A stretch of DNA of 39,199 nt from a virus. The notes below the pieces were generated by a model. It was given only the letters and a program-made list of their open reading frames with translations. It did not search any database and was not told the origin of the DNA. The stretch's first letter is position 1, and each line of letters opens with the position of its first letter. The stretch lies in the IMG/VR virus record IMGVR_UViG_3300010354_000214, positions 1 through 39,199 of that record. One strand, given 5' to 3'. Of this stretch, positions 23,216 through 30,919 are shown piece by piece. The translations under genes were made by a program, and so were the position numbers.

Positions 23216-24904
23216 ATGGCTCCCAAACCTCTTACTGCGCAGGATTTACTGAATCTTGCAGGTGTTTTCGCAGGGACTCTTGGGGGTCAATTCCGCAAAA
23301 TGGCGGGTCAGTCAGGTATTTTGCCTCCTACCCGTCAAGGTCCGCGCGAGGGTATTGAAGCTGCCCGTGGGGTGTTCAAGGCACCTACCCCTAGTGTTAA
23401 GCCCGGCGGAGGAGCTACATATCAATTAGGTGCTACTGCAGGTCCCGCTCCGGCTCCCGCTGCTCGTGCTGTTAGACCCGAGCCACCTGTTTCTCCTGTT
23501 TTCCAACCGCCTGCCACTCCGGCTTTACGCTCTACTGCTACTCCTACTGTCAATCAACCTTCTTTACCTATTGTCTCGCGTCCTACTGGTTCTCCCGAAT
23601 TAGCTCGTCAATTAGAGGCTCGGGAGAGTATTAAGTTAATGGCTGATGACGCCGGTAATCAGTTTTATGTAGGCCCCGGCGGGCGTGTTTTATCCGAACG
23701 GGAGGTAGTGGAAGCTTATGCGGGCCGTATTCCCTCTGCCGTGGAAACAAGCCCAATTACGAGTCAAGCTATTCAGGGTCCTGTAAAACCCTCCTTACCG
23801 GTACTTGACCCTAAAGGCACTGTTTATAAGCAACCCAGTTTATTTGGTCCCGCAGATAACCCTGCGGTTCGAGCTTTTTACGAAGCAGGCGGCCAACCCC
23901 GCGCTTTTGCGTACAAAAAAGCCGGTGGATTTGACGCCGAGACTCAACTTGGTCCTCGGGCTTTTGTTGAGGATATGAGTGGCAACCTTGTTCCTAGTTC
24001 TAGCAGAGTCTTTTCGGGTGAGGCTCCGGGCCAATTACCTTTAAATCTTCGTACTGATATAACTTCTGCCTGGTCCCCTAAAGGTGCTGAGCTTCGTAAT
24101 CTTTTGAGTAATCTGCAGGGTCGGTTACCCTTAATCGCCTTGGGTACAGCGGGTGCTACTGCTGCTACTGGCGCTGCATTTAATTTGCTTGGGGGAGAGG
24201 AGACGCCGCTCGGTCCCACCACCGCTAAACCCCCCGCTTCTTTAGAGGAGCAAACCGCTCCTAATAATGTTGACGCCACCGTTATAGCTGAACAAACAGA
24301 AGTTGCTGAGGCTGCTGCTCGCGATCTAGCCGCAGGCGGGTTGGCAGCTACTACTCAGCGTTTTAGTGATCGCAATAGCAATCTTCGGCAAGCAGCTCAA
24401 GCTGCAGCCGCCAGTGCTCGATTAGATCCTTCCCGCACTGGAGGCGCTCCGACCACGCCCACCAAAGGCACCGTGGGAGCTCCCGCAGACTACAAGCAGA
24501 TTGCTCAGTATTACGCTGCTCGCCGTCAGGAGGCTCTTAAGCCTAAGAGTGTTGATCAAACTGTTCTGGAACTCCAAGCCAGCGGAGCTCTCGACAAAGC
24601 TGGGATCGCTCAATGGGCTGCCTCTAATCCCGTTCTTGCCTATGAGTTGAATCAAAAACTCCGCTCTCGCGATATCTCACAGCAATCTCAAAATGTAGTG
24701 GGAGCTGAGATTACTTCTCCGTTGGGTTCCAACGTTAATAATCTGGTTCCCGGCAGCACCCAGGGTCTGATTGATGCAGCCGAGGGTAAAGACCCGGCTA
24801 TTAAGGATGTGACCAACGCCACCGTGTCCACATCCATCGCTCCTATGCCTCGGGATATGCAAGCATTCTTTAATCGCGTCGGCTTTCAGAACCGCGTTTA
24901 TTGA
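23216..24904 (+). CDS. Large proline/alanine-rich virion protein, probable ejection protein
   Basis: 562 residues. The N-terminus (LTAQDLLNLAGVFAGTLGGQ) is amphipathic. Residues about 50-140 are Pro/Ala/Thr-rich and disordered, with PAPAARAVRPEPPVSPVFQP. A hydrophobic glycine-rich stretch near residues 302-325 (LPLIALGTAGATAATGAAF) could insert in a membrane. Helical segments follow (AAARDLAAGGLAATTQRFSD, YKQIAQYYAARRQEALKPK). This mixture is characteristic of proteins injected with the genome. No enzymatic motif is seen. It is followed closely by a small protein with a similar membrane-active motif. Confidence 0.5.
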   Translation: MAPKPLTAQDLLNLAGVFAGTLGGQFRKMAGQSGILPPTRQGPREGIEAARGVFKAPTPSVKPGGGATYQLGATAGPAPAPAARAVRPEPPVSPVFQPPATPALRSTATPTVNQPSLPIVSRPTGSPELARQLEARESIKLMADDAGNQFYVGPGGRVLSEREVVEAYAGRIPSAVETSPITSQAIQGPVKPSLPVLDPKGTVYKQPSLFGPADNPAVRAFYEAGGQPRAFAYKKAGGFDAETQLGPRAFVEDMSGNLVPSSSRVFSGEAPGQLPLNLRTDITSAWSPKGAELRNLLSNLQGRLPLIALGTAGATAATGAAFNLLGGEETPLGPTTAKPPASLEEQTAPNNVDATVIAEQTEVAEAAARDLAAGGLAATTQRFSDRNSNLRQAAQAAAASARLDPSRTGGAPTTPTKGTVGAPADYKQIAQYYAARRQEALKPKSVDQTVLELQASGALDKAGIAQWAASNPVLAYELNQKLRSRDISQQSQNVVGAEITSPLGSNVNNLVPGSTQGLIDAAEGKDPAIKDVTNATVSTSIAPMPRDMQAFFNRVGFQNRVY

Positions 24905-24932
24905 GTTAAACTACTGATATTGAGGTCGAGTA

Positions 24933-25265
24933 ATGACTTACTCCCAAGGATCTGATTTCAATACAGGCCCTATTTGGGACGCGATGAAATTCGCGGAAAC
25001 ACCCAAACCCTTTGACTGGGGAGGAACATTAGCCGGTATTGGAGCCTTAGGTGAGGGTGTCGGTAACTTAATCCGAGGTATTCGTGGTGAACTTCCAGCC
25101 CCGATGGGGATGGCTACAAGTAAGCTTTCCGAGTACTTTAACCGAGACAAACAAGATTCTTCCTTGGCAATCTTGTTGGAGAAACTCTTAAGGGAGAAAG
25201 AAGAAGATATCGATTTAAAAACTAAAACAGGTTCTACAGATATCTCCAAAGCAGGTGGTATTTAA
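24933..25265 (+). CDS. Small ejection-type protein with Gly-rich membrane motif
   Basis: 110 residues. The middle, GTLAGIGALGEGVGNLIRG then IRGELPAP (about residues 30-56), closely matches the start of the protein encoded at 6786-7484, LAGIGAVL...LIGGIRG. The rest is charged and helical (LAILLEKLLREKEEDIDL). The shared glycine-spaced motif suggests a common membrane- or virion-inserting role. An antisense frame of similar size is a shadow. The next gene starts within a few bases of the stop. Confidence 0.5.
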   Translation: MTYSQGSDFNTGPIWDAMKFAETPKPFDWGGTLAGIGALGEGVGNLIRGIRGELPAPMGMATSKLSEYFNRDKQDSSLAILLEKLLREKEEDIDLKTKTGSTDISKAGGI

Positions 25266-25267
25266 TC

Positions 25268-25822
25268 ATGTCGAGCTCCTCCACAAACAAGCAGCCCTGT
25301 TTAATTGATCGCCCTTTTCTTCGGGGCGCTCGAATTAACAATGGCACCGGAACTTGTAATCCTACAAACCCGAATCTGACTGATTTAATTCAGTTAGTCC
25401 GCGTGGGCGACCTCCCCTCCGAGGATGCTGCCCTCGTCGAGGACATAACGATTGTAAGTAACGAGGATTATCCCGATAACAGCGGTATCCGTACAGCCGA
25501 TATCGGTCTGTATGTATACGCTCCTAACCAAGCTGCTCCCTCTACATCGGCGGCTTTAATGGTCGGCCGTTTTGAAGTCGGACTGAGTGGAAGCACCTTC
25601 GGTTACCCCCAATCGGTTCAGTTATTTGGTATTAACGCCCCTGTTCCCCAAGTTGGTGATACCGCCATTGTTGCTCCGATTCAGATCGGTAAAGGTGAGG
25701 GTCTTTATTTAGAGAAGGGTTATATTCTCTGCGCCGGTTACATAGGGAATGGTCCTACGTCTATTTCTGGCGGTTTAAGTCCTTCCGGTATTACTATTTT
25801 CGCTCAAGGCGGATTCTATTAA
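25268..25822 (+). CDS. Beta-rich virion structural protein
   Basis: 184 residues, with few helices. It contains DLIQLVRVGDLPSEDAAL, SGIRTADIGLYVYAPN, and VAPIQIGKGEGLYLEKGYIL, and ends SGITIFAQGGFY. The alternation of hydrophobic and polar residues with glycine turns is typical of tail or capsid surface proteins. I do not recognise a family. Close spacing to both neighbours places it in the same message as the SWIM-like virion protein that follows. Confidence 0.55.
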   Translation: MSSSSTNKQPCLIDRPFLRGARINNGTGTCNPTNPNLTDLIQLVRVGDLPSEDAALVEDITIVSNEDYPDNSGIRTADIGLYVYAPNQAAPSTSAALMVGRFEVGLSGSTFGYPQSVQLFGINAPVPQVGDTAIVAPIQIGKGEGLYLEKGYILCAGYIGNGPTSISGGLSPSGITIFAQGGFY

Positions 25823-25825
25823 GTC

Positions 25826-27364
25826 GTGGCCCGACGCAAGGGGTCGGATAACTTCGGTTTCAGGTCTTTAAAGGCTAATCAAGGTTTTGAGCAGCCGTCT
25901 AATGTACCTGGCGCCGATAATCCTTCCCAGTTAATAAATCCTCTACCTTTTAAACGTCGTTTTCGTCCTGCTACGGGAACTAAGGATTTCAGCATCCTTA
26001 GTGATTATGACTATGCATCTCTGTGGAGCCGCTGGCGGCGGGGTTATGAGCTGGCGATGTACTCGCAGCAGGCATATGACGGTTTAACTTATAGCTTCAA
26101 ATATTATTTACTAGGCACTCCCGGAATAGGCATATTTCTGCCTGGGATTGCTTTTATGTATCCCACCACTCGCGCGGATATGCGCATGTGGATGGTTGGA
26201 ATTAGACCTCGGGATTCTTTTAACTTTTTGAATTTCGGTTATGCAATTTCAGCTGTTTCTGACTATGACGCCGACACTTATGCGGTTCGATTAAATAGCA
26301 ACTTCGGCGCTCCTATTTCGTTCTTTACCGGGGAAATTTTATCAAACCGATTTACAGCAGCTGGTACAGATAAACAATATGGTTTTAATAATTACACGGT
26401 CAAAGGCGTAGGGATAAACGGTGTGCCTGCATCTAACCCCGGATACGCTCCCATATACAACACTTTATTTTTATCACATACAAAAGAAAACAGTTGGGCG
26501 GTTGTTAACGCTAATACTCTTGCAGTCCCTGCATCAGGTCCACCCGCTGTGGGTGAGTACCTGACAACTGAGATGCGCTCTCAGTGTACGTGCCCAGATT
26601 TCTTAGGTAGAGAAGGGTTTAATCTTTATGATCTTTCTCTCCGTCGTAAGTACCCTTACACCCGAGTCCAGAATTTTGATCCTGGGTTTTATGACGGGGG
26701 TCCTGATTTGGGTGCTGACCGCATTCAACAGTCAAGTGACAGTCCTGGTTGGGCGCGGGGCTTTGGTTTTATCTATTTAAACCAGATCTACAACCTTCCT
26801 CAATATACAGAAGCTGTTTATTCCGACCCTAATGTTTACTATTATCAACCGCGTTGGTGTAAACACATCTACGCAGCTATGTGGGATCTGAAGTATAGAT
26901 TCGGTCAGAACGCTGTTAGTTCACCTTGGCTTCCGCAGCCAAATGATGAACCAATGAACGAATATTATCGGGAGAAGTTTGAGATAGATCTGAATAAACA
27001 AGTTGATTTTTATAGGCGAGAACGGGATCTCCGGTGGTGGGAACGTTATAGCCCGAGTAAAAACGATATGCCTACTCACATGATGTACCCGGATATGTAC
27101 AACATGATGAGTAAAACTTTAAATAGTGGAGGTGTAAACTCGAACGTACCTCTTGAAGCTAATAGCTTCGAGATGTTTACTGTTGATGAATTTGATCCTT
27201 TTGCACCTGTTAATTTACAGAACTTACAAGTTTATGATGGCGGTCAGTACGCTAACGGTGTTCTAATTAGTCAACCCGTTAACACCCTTAACGGTGGCCA
27301 GTATACTAATGGTCAGTTAATCCCTGCGCCTAGTTTTCCGATTAACGGCGGCGTTTACACATGA
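25826..27364 (+). CDS. Virion protein with SWIM-like zinc site and C-terminal GGxYxNG repeats
   Basis: 512 residues from GTG 25826. MRSQCTCPDFLGREGFNLY supplies Cys254-x-Cys256 and PRWCKHIYAAMWDLKY supplies Cys345-x-His347, the CxC...CxH ligands of a SWIM zinc finger, here with about 88 residues between the pairs. I recall similar QCTCxDFLGR and PRWCKHIYAA segments in cyanophage structural proteins. The N-terminal half is Tyr/Gly-rich and beta-like. The end carries three related pieces, DGGQYANGVLI, NGGQYTNGQLI and INGGVYT. It overlaps the next gene by 4 bases (ATGA). A tail or neck structural role is likely. Confidence 0.65.
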   Translation: MARRKGSDNFGFRSLKANQGFEQPSNVPGADNPSQLINPLPFKRRFRPATGTKDFSILSDYDYASLWSRWRRGYELAMYSQQAYDGLTYSFKYYLLGTPGIGIFLPGIAFMYPTTRADMRMWMVGIRPRDSFNFLNFGYAISAVSDYDADTYAVRLNSNFGAPISFFTGEILSNRFTAAGTDKQYGFNNYTVKGVGINGVPASNPGYAPIYNTLFLSHTKENSWAVVNANTLAVPASGPPAVGEYLTTEMRSQCTCPDFLGREGFNLYDLSLRRKYPYTRVQNFDPGFYDGGPDLGADRIQQSSDSPGWARGFGFIYLNQIYNLPQYTEAVYSDPNVYYYQPRWCKHIYAAMWDLKYRFGQNAVSSPWLPQPNDEPMNEYYREKFEIDLNKQVDFYRRERDLRWWERYSPSKNDMPTHMMYPDMYNMMSKTLNSGGVNSNVPLEANSFEMFTVDEFDPFAPVNLQNLQVYDGGQYANGVLISQPVNTLNGGQYTNGQLIPAPSFPINGGVYT

Positions 27365-28002
27365 CATCAACACCAGTTGTTTTACTTCTTAAGCGCTCGG
27401 GTCAGTCGTCCGATAGACCTAGCGGAACGGTCGTTCAGAATGGTGAGCTGGCATTATCTTTCGGCGCAGTTGATCCTGGTCTCTACTTCGAGGATTCCGC
27501 AGGTTCCATACGAAAAATTGGTCCTAACCATTACGCAGCTACGGCACCTAACTCCTCTCCCGTTGGTTTAGCTGGTAATTCTGTCGGTGAAACTTGGGTA
27601 GATAGTTCGACCTCTAACTACTACTTCAAAGTCTGGAATGGGACCACGTGGCTGAAAGTAGGGGCTGGTTTTGCCGATACCGCGACATCGGCTAGCTCTG
27701 CCAACACAGCTAACTCGGCTGGATCTGCCGTAATGGCTTCCGGAGCAATTCTTGCCTCAGGCACGATATTGGCCTCTGGTGCTCTCTCCGCGTCCGGCAG
27801 TATTCAAGCCTCGGGTGCGATCATGGCCTCGGGCGCAATTCTATCTTCTGGGGCACTGAACGCCAACGTTGCATCCGGTATTCCGGCTGCCTCGGTCGCA
27901 ACTACGCTTCCCGTTTCTGCCCCCGTGGGGACGCTGTTTTATCAAACCAACGCCCCCAGCGGACTGTTTATCTATACCTCAGCTGGCTGGGCTCTTACTT
28001 AA
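27361..28002 (+). CDS. Tail fibre-type protein with hexapeptide repeats
   Basis: 213 residues, start in an ATGA overlap. The N-terminal block (VVQNGELALSFG, LYFEDSAGSIRKIG) resembles the start domain of cyanophage fibres. GETWVDSSTSNYYFKVWNG then TTWLKV is a module also seen in the protein at 35818. Residues about 120-165 form a six-residue repeat of the type ASGAIL (ASGAILASGTILASGALS and further copies), which could make a beta-helix or fibrous shaft. The end (GLFIYTSAGWALT) is a short tip. The last 24 bases overlap the convergent dps-like gene. Confidence 0.7.
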   Translation: MTSTPVVLLLKRSGQSSDRPSGTVVQNGELALSFGAVDPGLYFEDSAGSIRKIGPNHYAATAPNSSPVGLAGNSVGETWVDSSTSNYYFKVWNGTTWLKVGAGFADTATSASSANTANSAGSAVMASGAILASGTILASGALSASGSIQASGAIMASGAILSSGALNANVASGIPAASVATTLPVSAPVGTLFYQTNAPSGLFIYTSAGWALT

Positions 28003-28560
28003 CGGAGTTTCCGAACCGTTGCGAAGGGTGGCTTTTAAGAACCACGCGCCTTTAAACATCATGCCGACAAGCTCGGCTGCGTAATTTTCTACGTCGGGTG
28101 CGCCCACTTCCTTTGCCATGCAGCCAACATCTTTCGCCATCATGCCGCAGGCTTCCAGGTTCTTAGTGTAGACCGTAAGCATCTCTCTAGTGTCATATGA
28201 TTTTACATGTTTAAATCCTTTATATGCCGAAGCTAGTCCTCGGTCACACATTGGCATCAGATAGTCCATCGTGCGAACAAACTCAGCGATCGCATCGAAC
28301 TGCTCGATGTGTGCTGCGTACTGTTCCTTTAGAAACTCGTGAACGGGTATAAAAAGAGGACCTTCGAGGTTTAAGTGAATCAGGTGCGATTGGGTGTACA
28401 ACTGATTCAGATACGAAGAAAGCGACACCAGCTGCGAGATTAACTCGTCAACTGATGCCGCTGGCTTTACGTCTACTTCGCCGATGATCATTTGCTGGAC
28501 CGGCATGTCCCCCTGTGGGGCCATCGGATTACCAGATTCAAATGCGGCGGAGTAAGTCAT
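27979..28560 (-). CDS. dps: Dps-like ferritin (DNA-protecting iron-storage family)
   Basis: 193 residues. The Dps core is clear: LYTQSHLIHLNLEGPLF then IPVHEFLKEQYAAHIEQFDA and IAEFVRTMDY. His62, His74, Asp89 and Glu93 fall at the spacing of the ferroxidase ligands of E. coli Dps (H51, H63, D78, E82), but the position of Asp67 is Lys78. The N-terminal tail of about 35 residues lacks a lysine-rich DNA-binding stretch; the C-terminus (CGMMAKDVGCMAKEVG) is Met/Cys-rich. Dps shells oxidise and store iron and protect DNA from peroxide. The gene starts one base after an excisionase-like gene and is antisense to its neighbours, suggesting acquisition. Confidence 0.8.
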   Translation of the reverse strand: MTYSAAFESGNPMAPQGDMPVQQMIIGEVDVKPAASVDELISQLVSLSSYLNQLYTQSHLIHLNLEGPLFIPVHEFLKEQYAAHIEQFDAIAEFVRTMDYLMPMCDRGLASAYKGFKHVKSYDTREMLTVYTKNLEACGMMAKDVGCMAKEVGAPDVENYAAELVGMMFKGAWFLKATLRNGSETPLSKSPAS

Positions 28561-28561
28561 A

Positions 28562-28831
28562 TCAGAAAGAGCAAGCTGCAGCGGTAGCGGGAGCTTCTGC
28601 AGTTTCTACTTTAGCGCCAGTTGTGCCTTGCAGGTACTCTTCTAAGGCCGACTTGTTCACACGGTACAACGATTTTGCACCGTTAGGCTGCAGATTCACG
28701 TACACGCTTTTAGGCCAACCACCGGGCTGGTTAGCTTCAGCGAGTGCAATCCGCTTCCGAACAAACCCACTGCTGCAGTTAAGCAGTTCAGCTGTTTCTG
28801 CGATTGTAAGGAGAGTTTTACCGTCCGACAT
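28562..28831 (-). CDS. Excisionase/MerR-type helix-turn-helix protein
   Basis: 89 residues. LLTIAETAELLNCSSGFVRK and RIALAEAN form a winged HTH of the excisionase/MerR kind, and GAKSLYRVNKSALEEYLQG is the characteristic wing and helix that follows. The tail is Ala/Thr-rich and disordered. It probably binds DNA and may control its own promoter and the dps-like gene directly behind it, one base away. There is no integrase in the window, so a regulator is a better guess than a true excisionase. Confidence 0.7.
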   Translation of the reverse strand: MSDGKTLLTIAETAELLNCSSGFVRKRIALAEANQPGGWPKSVYVNLQPNGAKSLYRVNKSALEEYLQGTTGAKVETAEAPATAAACSF

Positions 28832-28912
28832 TTAGTGCTCTTGTAGAGAAGCAACGATGCCATGGTAACCCTATTTGTCCTAGTCGCAACGCAGTATTCG
28901 AAGCCTAATATC

Positions 28913-28935
28913 TTCTTAAGGTTTCAGTTGGTATG
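28913..28935 (+). promoter_or_regulatory. Repeated promoter-like element, copy 1
   Basis: TTCTTAAGGTTT (28913-28924) followed by GTTGGTATG (28927-28935) lies just before the ATG at 28951. The same 12-mer, followed by GTTAGCATG, occurs at 35213-35236, also upstream of the first plus-strand gene after a minus-strand block. Probably a phage promoter or activator site. Confidence 0.5.
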
Positions 28936-28950
28936 ATTAAGACGAGTTGA

Positions 28951-29208
28951 ATGAGTCTCGTGTCAATTCGTATTGCAGGAGAAATTTTTAAAAATTACAA
29001 TGTGCCAAAGCGTGATGTTCAGGGCGGTAAGGAATTTTCTGTAGCGGCTAAGGAAGGCGATGAGGTTCGTCTGGTTCGTTTTGGGGATCCAAATATGGAA
29101 AATCGGAGTGACGATCCTGCGCGCCGAGCTGCTTTCCGCTCACGTCACAGTTGTGATGAAAAGAAAAGCAAGCTGACTCCGGGCTTCTGGAGCTGTCGAG
29201 CCTGGTAA
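28951..29208 (+). CDS. Small conserved phage protein (FGDPNM...WSCRAW family)
   Basis: 85 residues. LVRFGDPNMENRSDDPARR, AAFRSRHSCDEKK and TPGFWSCRAW make up a pattern I know from a widespread family of small phage proteins, often beside head or maturation genes; its function is not established. The Cys and Trp near the end may form a metal or packing site. It starts with ATG 28951 after a promoter-like repeat and is the first plus-strand gene after the Dps/excisionase island. A long leader (29209-29290) follows. Confidence 0.7.
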   Translation: MSLVSIRIAGEIFKNYNVPKRDVQGGKEFSVAAKEGDEVRLVRFGDPNMENRSDDPARRAAFRSRHSCDEKKSKLTPGFWSCRAW

Positions 29209-29255
29209 CATAGTATTACTAGGTGCGTTGAGTATACTTTTAACCGGTGTTGTTT

Positions 29256-29293
29256 GGAGGGGCTAAGCTGTAATTAGCCGCTCTATAGTCGTG
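29256..29293 (+). promoter_or_regulatory. Ribosome-binding site separated from its GTG start by a hairpin
   Basis: GGAGG (29256-29260) is 30 bases from GTG 29291, too far to work linearly. Between them GGCTAA (29261-29266) and TTAGCC (29274-29279) form a 6-bp stem with a 7-base loop. Folding would leave about 11 bases between GGAGG and the GTG, a normal distance. No other site precedes the GTG, and an in-frame TAA at 29264 excludes an upstream start. Confidence 0.6.
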
Positions 29294-29548
29294 GGCCGCC
29301 GTAAAGACCAGGATTTGTCGGACATCAACTGCGGTCTGACCCTTGAGGACGAGTTTGTCCTGACCCGAATCCGAACTAAGGCTCATTCGCTAGATGACCC
29401 TAAGGAACGCGATCAGTATCTCTGGGCTACGGTTTTTAAATTAATTTGCCGTGAGCGAGCTTATAAAACAGTTATGCACGAATGCGGGATCGCTGTGGAA
29501 ACCAATATGAATCTATTTGATCCTGAGGAAGCTTCCGAAGATAACTGA
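29291..29548 (+). CDS. NblA-like small protein (phycobilisome degradation candidate)
   Basis: 85 residues from GTG 29291. CGLTLEDEFVLTRIRTKAHS then DQYLWATVFKLICRERAYKT and VMHECGI follows the NblA pattern L-[ST]-L-E-x-E-F-x-L followed by two helices ending near a short Leu/Met end. NblA proteins mark phycobilisomes for proteolysis, and several cyanophages carry copies. Here the protein is longer than the usual 55-65 residues, has an acidic tail, and lacks the consensus QMM stretch, so it could be a different small helical family. If correct, the host carries phycobilisomes. Expression may depend on the hairpin at 29256-29293. Confidence 0.45.
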   Translation: MGRRKDQDLSDINCGLTLEDEFVLTRIRTKAHSLDDPKERDQYLWATVFKLICRERAYKTVMHECGIAVETNMNLFDPEEASEDN

Positions 29549-29584
29549 AAATAAACGTACAATAAATAAAGAGCAAATGTAGAA

Positions 29585-30919
29585 ATGGCCCCTCTTGATT
29601 ATCGGGAAATTGCCCGGCAAAAGGCGGCTAAATACGGTTTAATACCGGAAGTTTTTGAGCGGCAAATAGCGGCGGAGTCTGGGTTTAATCCTGCAGCAGT
29701 CTCGTCAGCGGGTGCGACGGGCATCGCTCAGATTATGCCCTCTACAGCAAAGGGTTGGGGCGTAAATCCACGGGATCCCGTTGCTTCTTTGGATGCTGCC
29801 GCTAAGAACATGGCAGCTTACATTAAAACGTATGGTGGGGCTGGGACTTCTGATCCCGTAAAAGTTCGTACCGCCTATGAAAAGGCCCTACAGGCTTACA
29901 ATGCGGGTCCCGGTAGTGTCGGTAAGTATTTTCCTGCTGAAACTAAAAACTATATAAGTAAGATTATTGGTCCCGATAAATTCAGTTTTACGGATGCCCT
30001 TGCTTCTGGACAAGGTGTTTTAAATGCTGCTGCCGATGGTGGTACGACTCCTCCTCCCGAACCTATAGCTCTACCGAGGAAAGATTTTAATCAGATTTTT
30101 ACACAAGTTGCTTCTGATTTTCTTGCCCGCAACTTATTGAATCCTGCGTCCTCTACAACTTCTACAGATGCTCAAGCTTATTTAGCAGCTGCCGATAAGT
30201 TGGATGAGAGCACGAGTATCGAAGATCAAGCTTTAGCCGAAGAATATAGGAATCAAGCTATTCAGGCACAGACTATAAAAGACTTCAGCGGCGGTCTGGA
30301 TCCAATGCAGCTTATAAGTAAGTACATAGAAACAAAACAAAATGTATCAGAATACAATAAACAACAAGAGATACTTGAGAAGTACGCTAATACCGTTCGG
30401 GGTGCCTCCGAACTTCCAGACACCGTGGAGGATACGGTTCTGCCTACAGCAGGTAAAGGTCTCGCGTATAAAGGAGCTGTTTTAACTTCGGCTAAGGACA
30501 CAACAGGTGAGCCTGGTTTTGACTTTGTAATTCCGGGCGGTAGAGGAGCTGCTTTCCGCGCACCGTTCAACGCACAGGTAGTCAAAGTCGTTGGTAATCA
30601 GAATTGGGAAACCAATCTTGAGAAAGGTCCTGGCAAGCGTGGGTACGGTAACTATGTAGATTTACGGGTTAAGACTCCCGATGGGAAAGCCTTTGACGTG
30701 CGTTTAGCCCATTTCGATAAGGTTAATCCCCAACTTAAACCGGGTGCTGTTATTGGACCTGGAACTTTAATTGGTACTCAGGGTCGCACAGGATCTACAA
30801 CCGGAGCTCACGTATCCTGGGACATGTATGATCCCGGTAAGAACACAACAAGTCCAGAAGTTCTGCGGTATCGAGATATTTTTGCCGATAGAATACGCAA
30901 AGGACAACCTTTATTCTGA
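29585..30919 (+). CDS. Virion-associated lytic transglycosylase with degenerate M23 domain
   Basis: 444 residues. The N-terminal soluble lytic transglycosylase domain has the catalytic Glu31 in RQIAAESGFNPAAVSSAGA, then TGIAQIMPSTAKGWG and AYNAGPGSVGKYFP. A helical linker follows (about 145-290). Residues about 311-425 resemble a LytM/M23 fold (FDFVIPGGRGAAFRAPFNA, VRLAHFDKV, GRTGSTTGAHVSWDMYD). Asp313, His376 and His409 are kept, but the first zinc histidine is replaced near Glu309 and the last is Ser411, so the peptidase is doubtful. The enzyme would open peptidoglycan for DNA entry. It ends in TGATG with the next gene. Confidence 0.8.
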   Translation: MAPLDYREIARQKAAKYGLIPEVFERQIAAESGFNPAAVSSAGATGIAQIMPSTAKGWGVNPRDPVASLDAAAKNMAAYIKTYGGAGTSDPVKVRTAYEKALQAYNAGPGSVGKYFPAETKNYISKIIGPDKFSFTDALASGQGVLNAAADGGTTPPPEPIALPRKDFNQIFTQVASDFLARNLLNPASSTTSTDAQAYLAAADKLDESTSIEDQALAEEYRNQAIQAQTIKDFSGGLDPMQLISKYIETKQNVSEYNKQQEILEKYANTVRGASELPDTVEDTVLPTAGKGLAYKGAVLTSAKDTTGEPGFDFVIPGGRGAAFRAPFNAQVVKVVGNQNWETNLEKGPGKRGYGNYVDLRVKTPDGKAFDVRLAHFDKVNPQLKPGAVIGPGTLIGTQGRTGSTTGAHVSWDMYDPGKNTTSPEVLRYRDIFADRIRKGQPLF

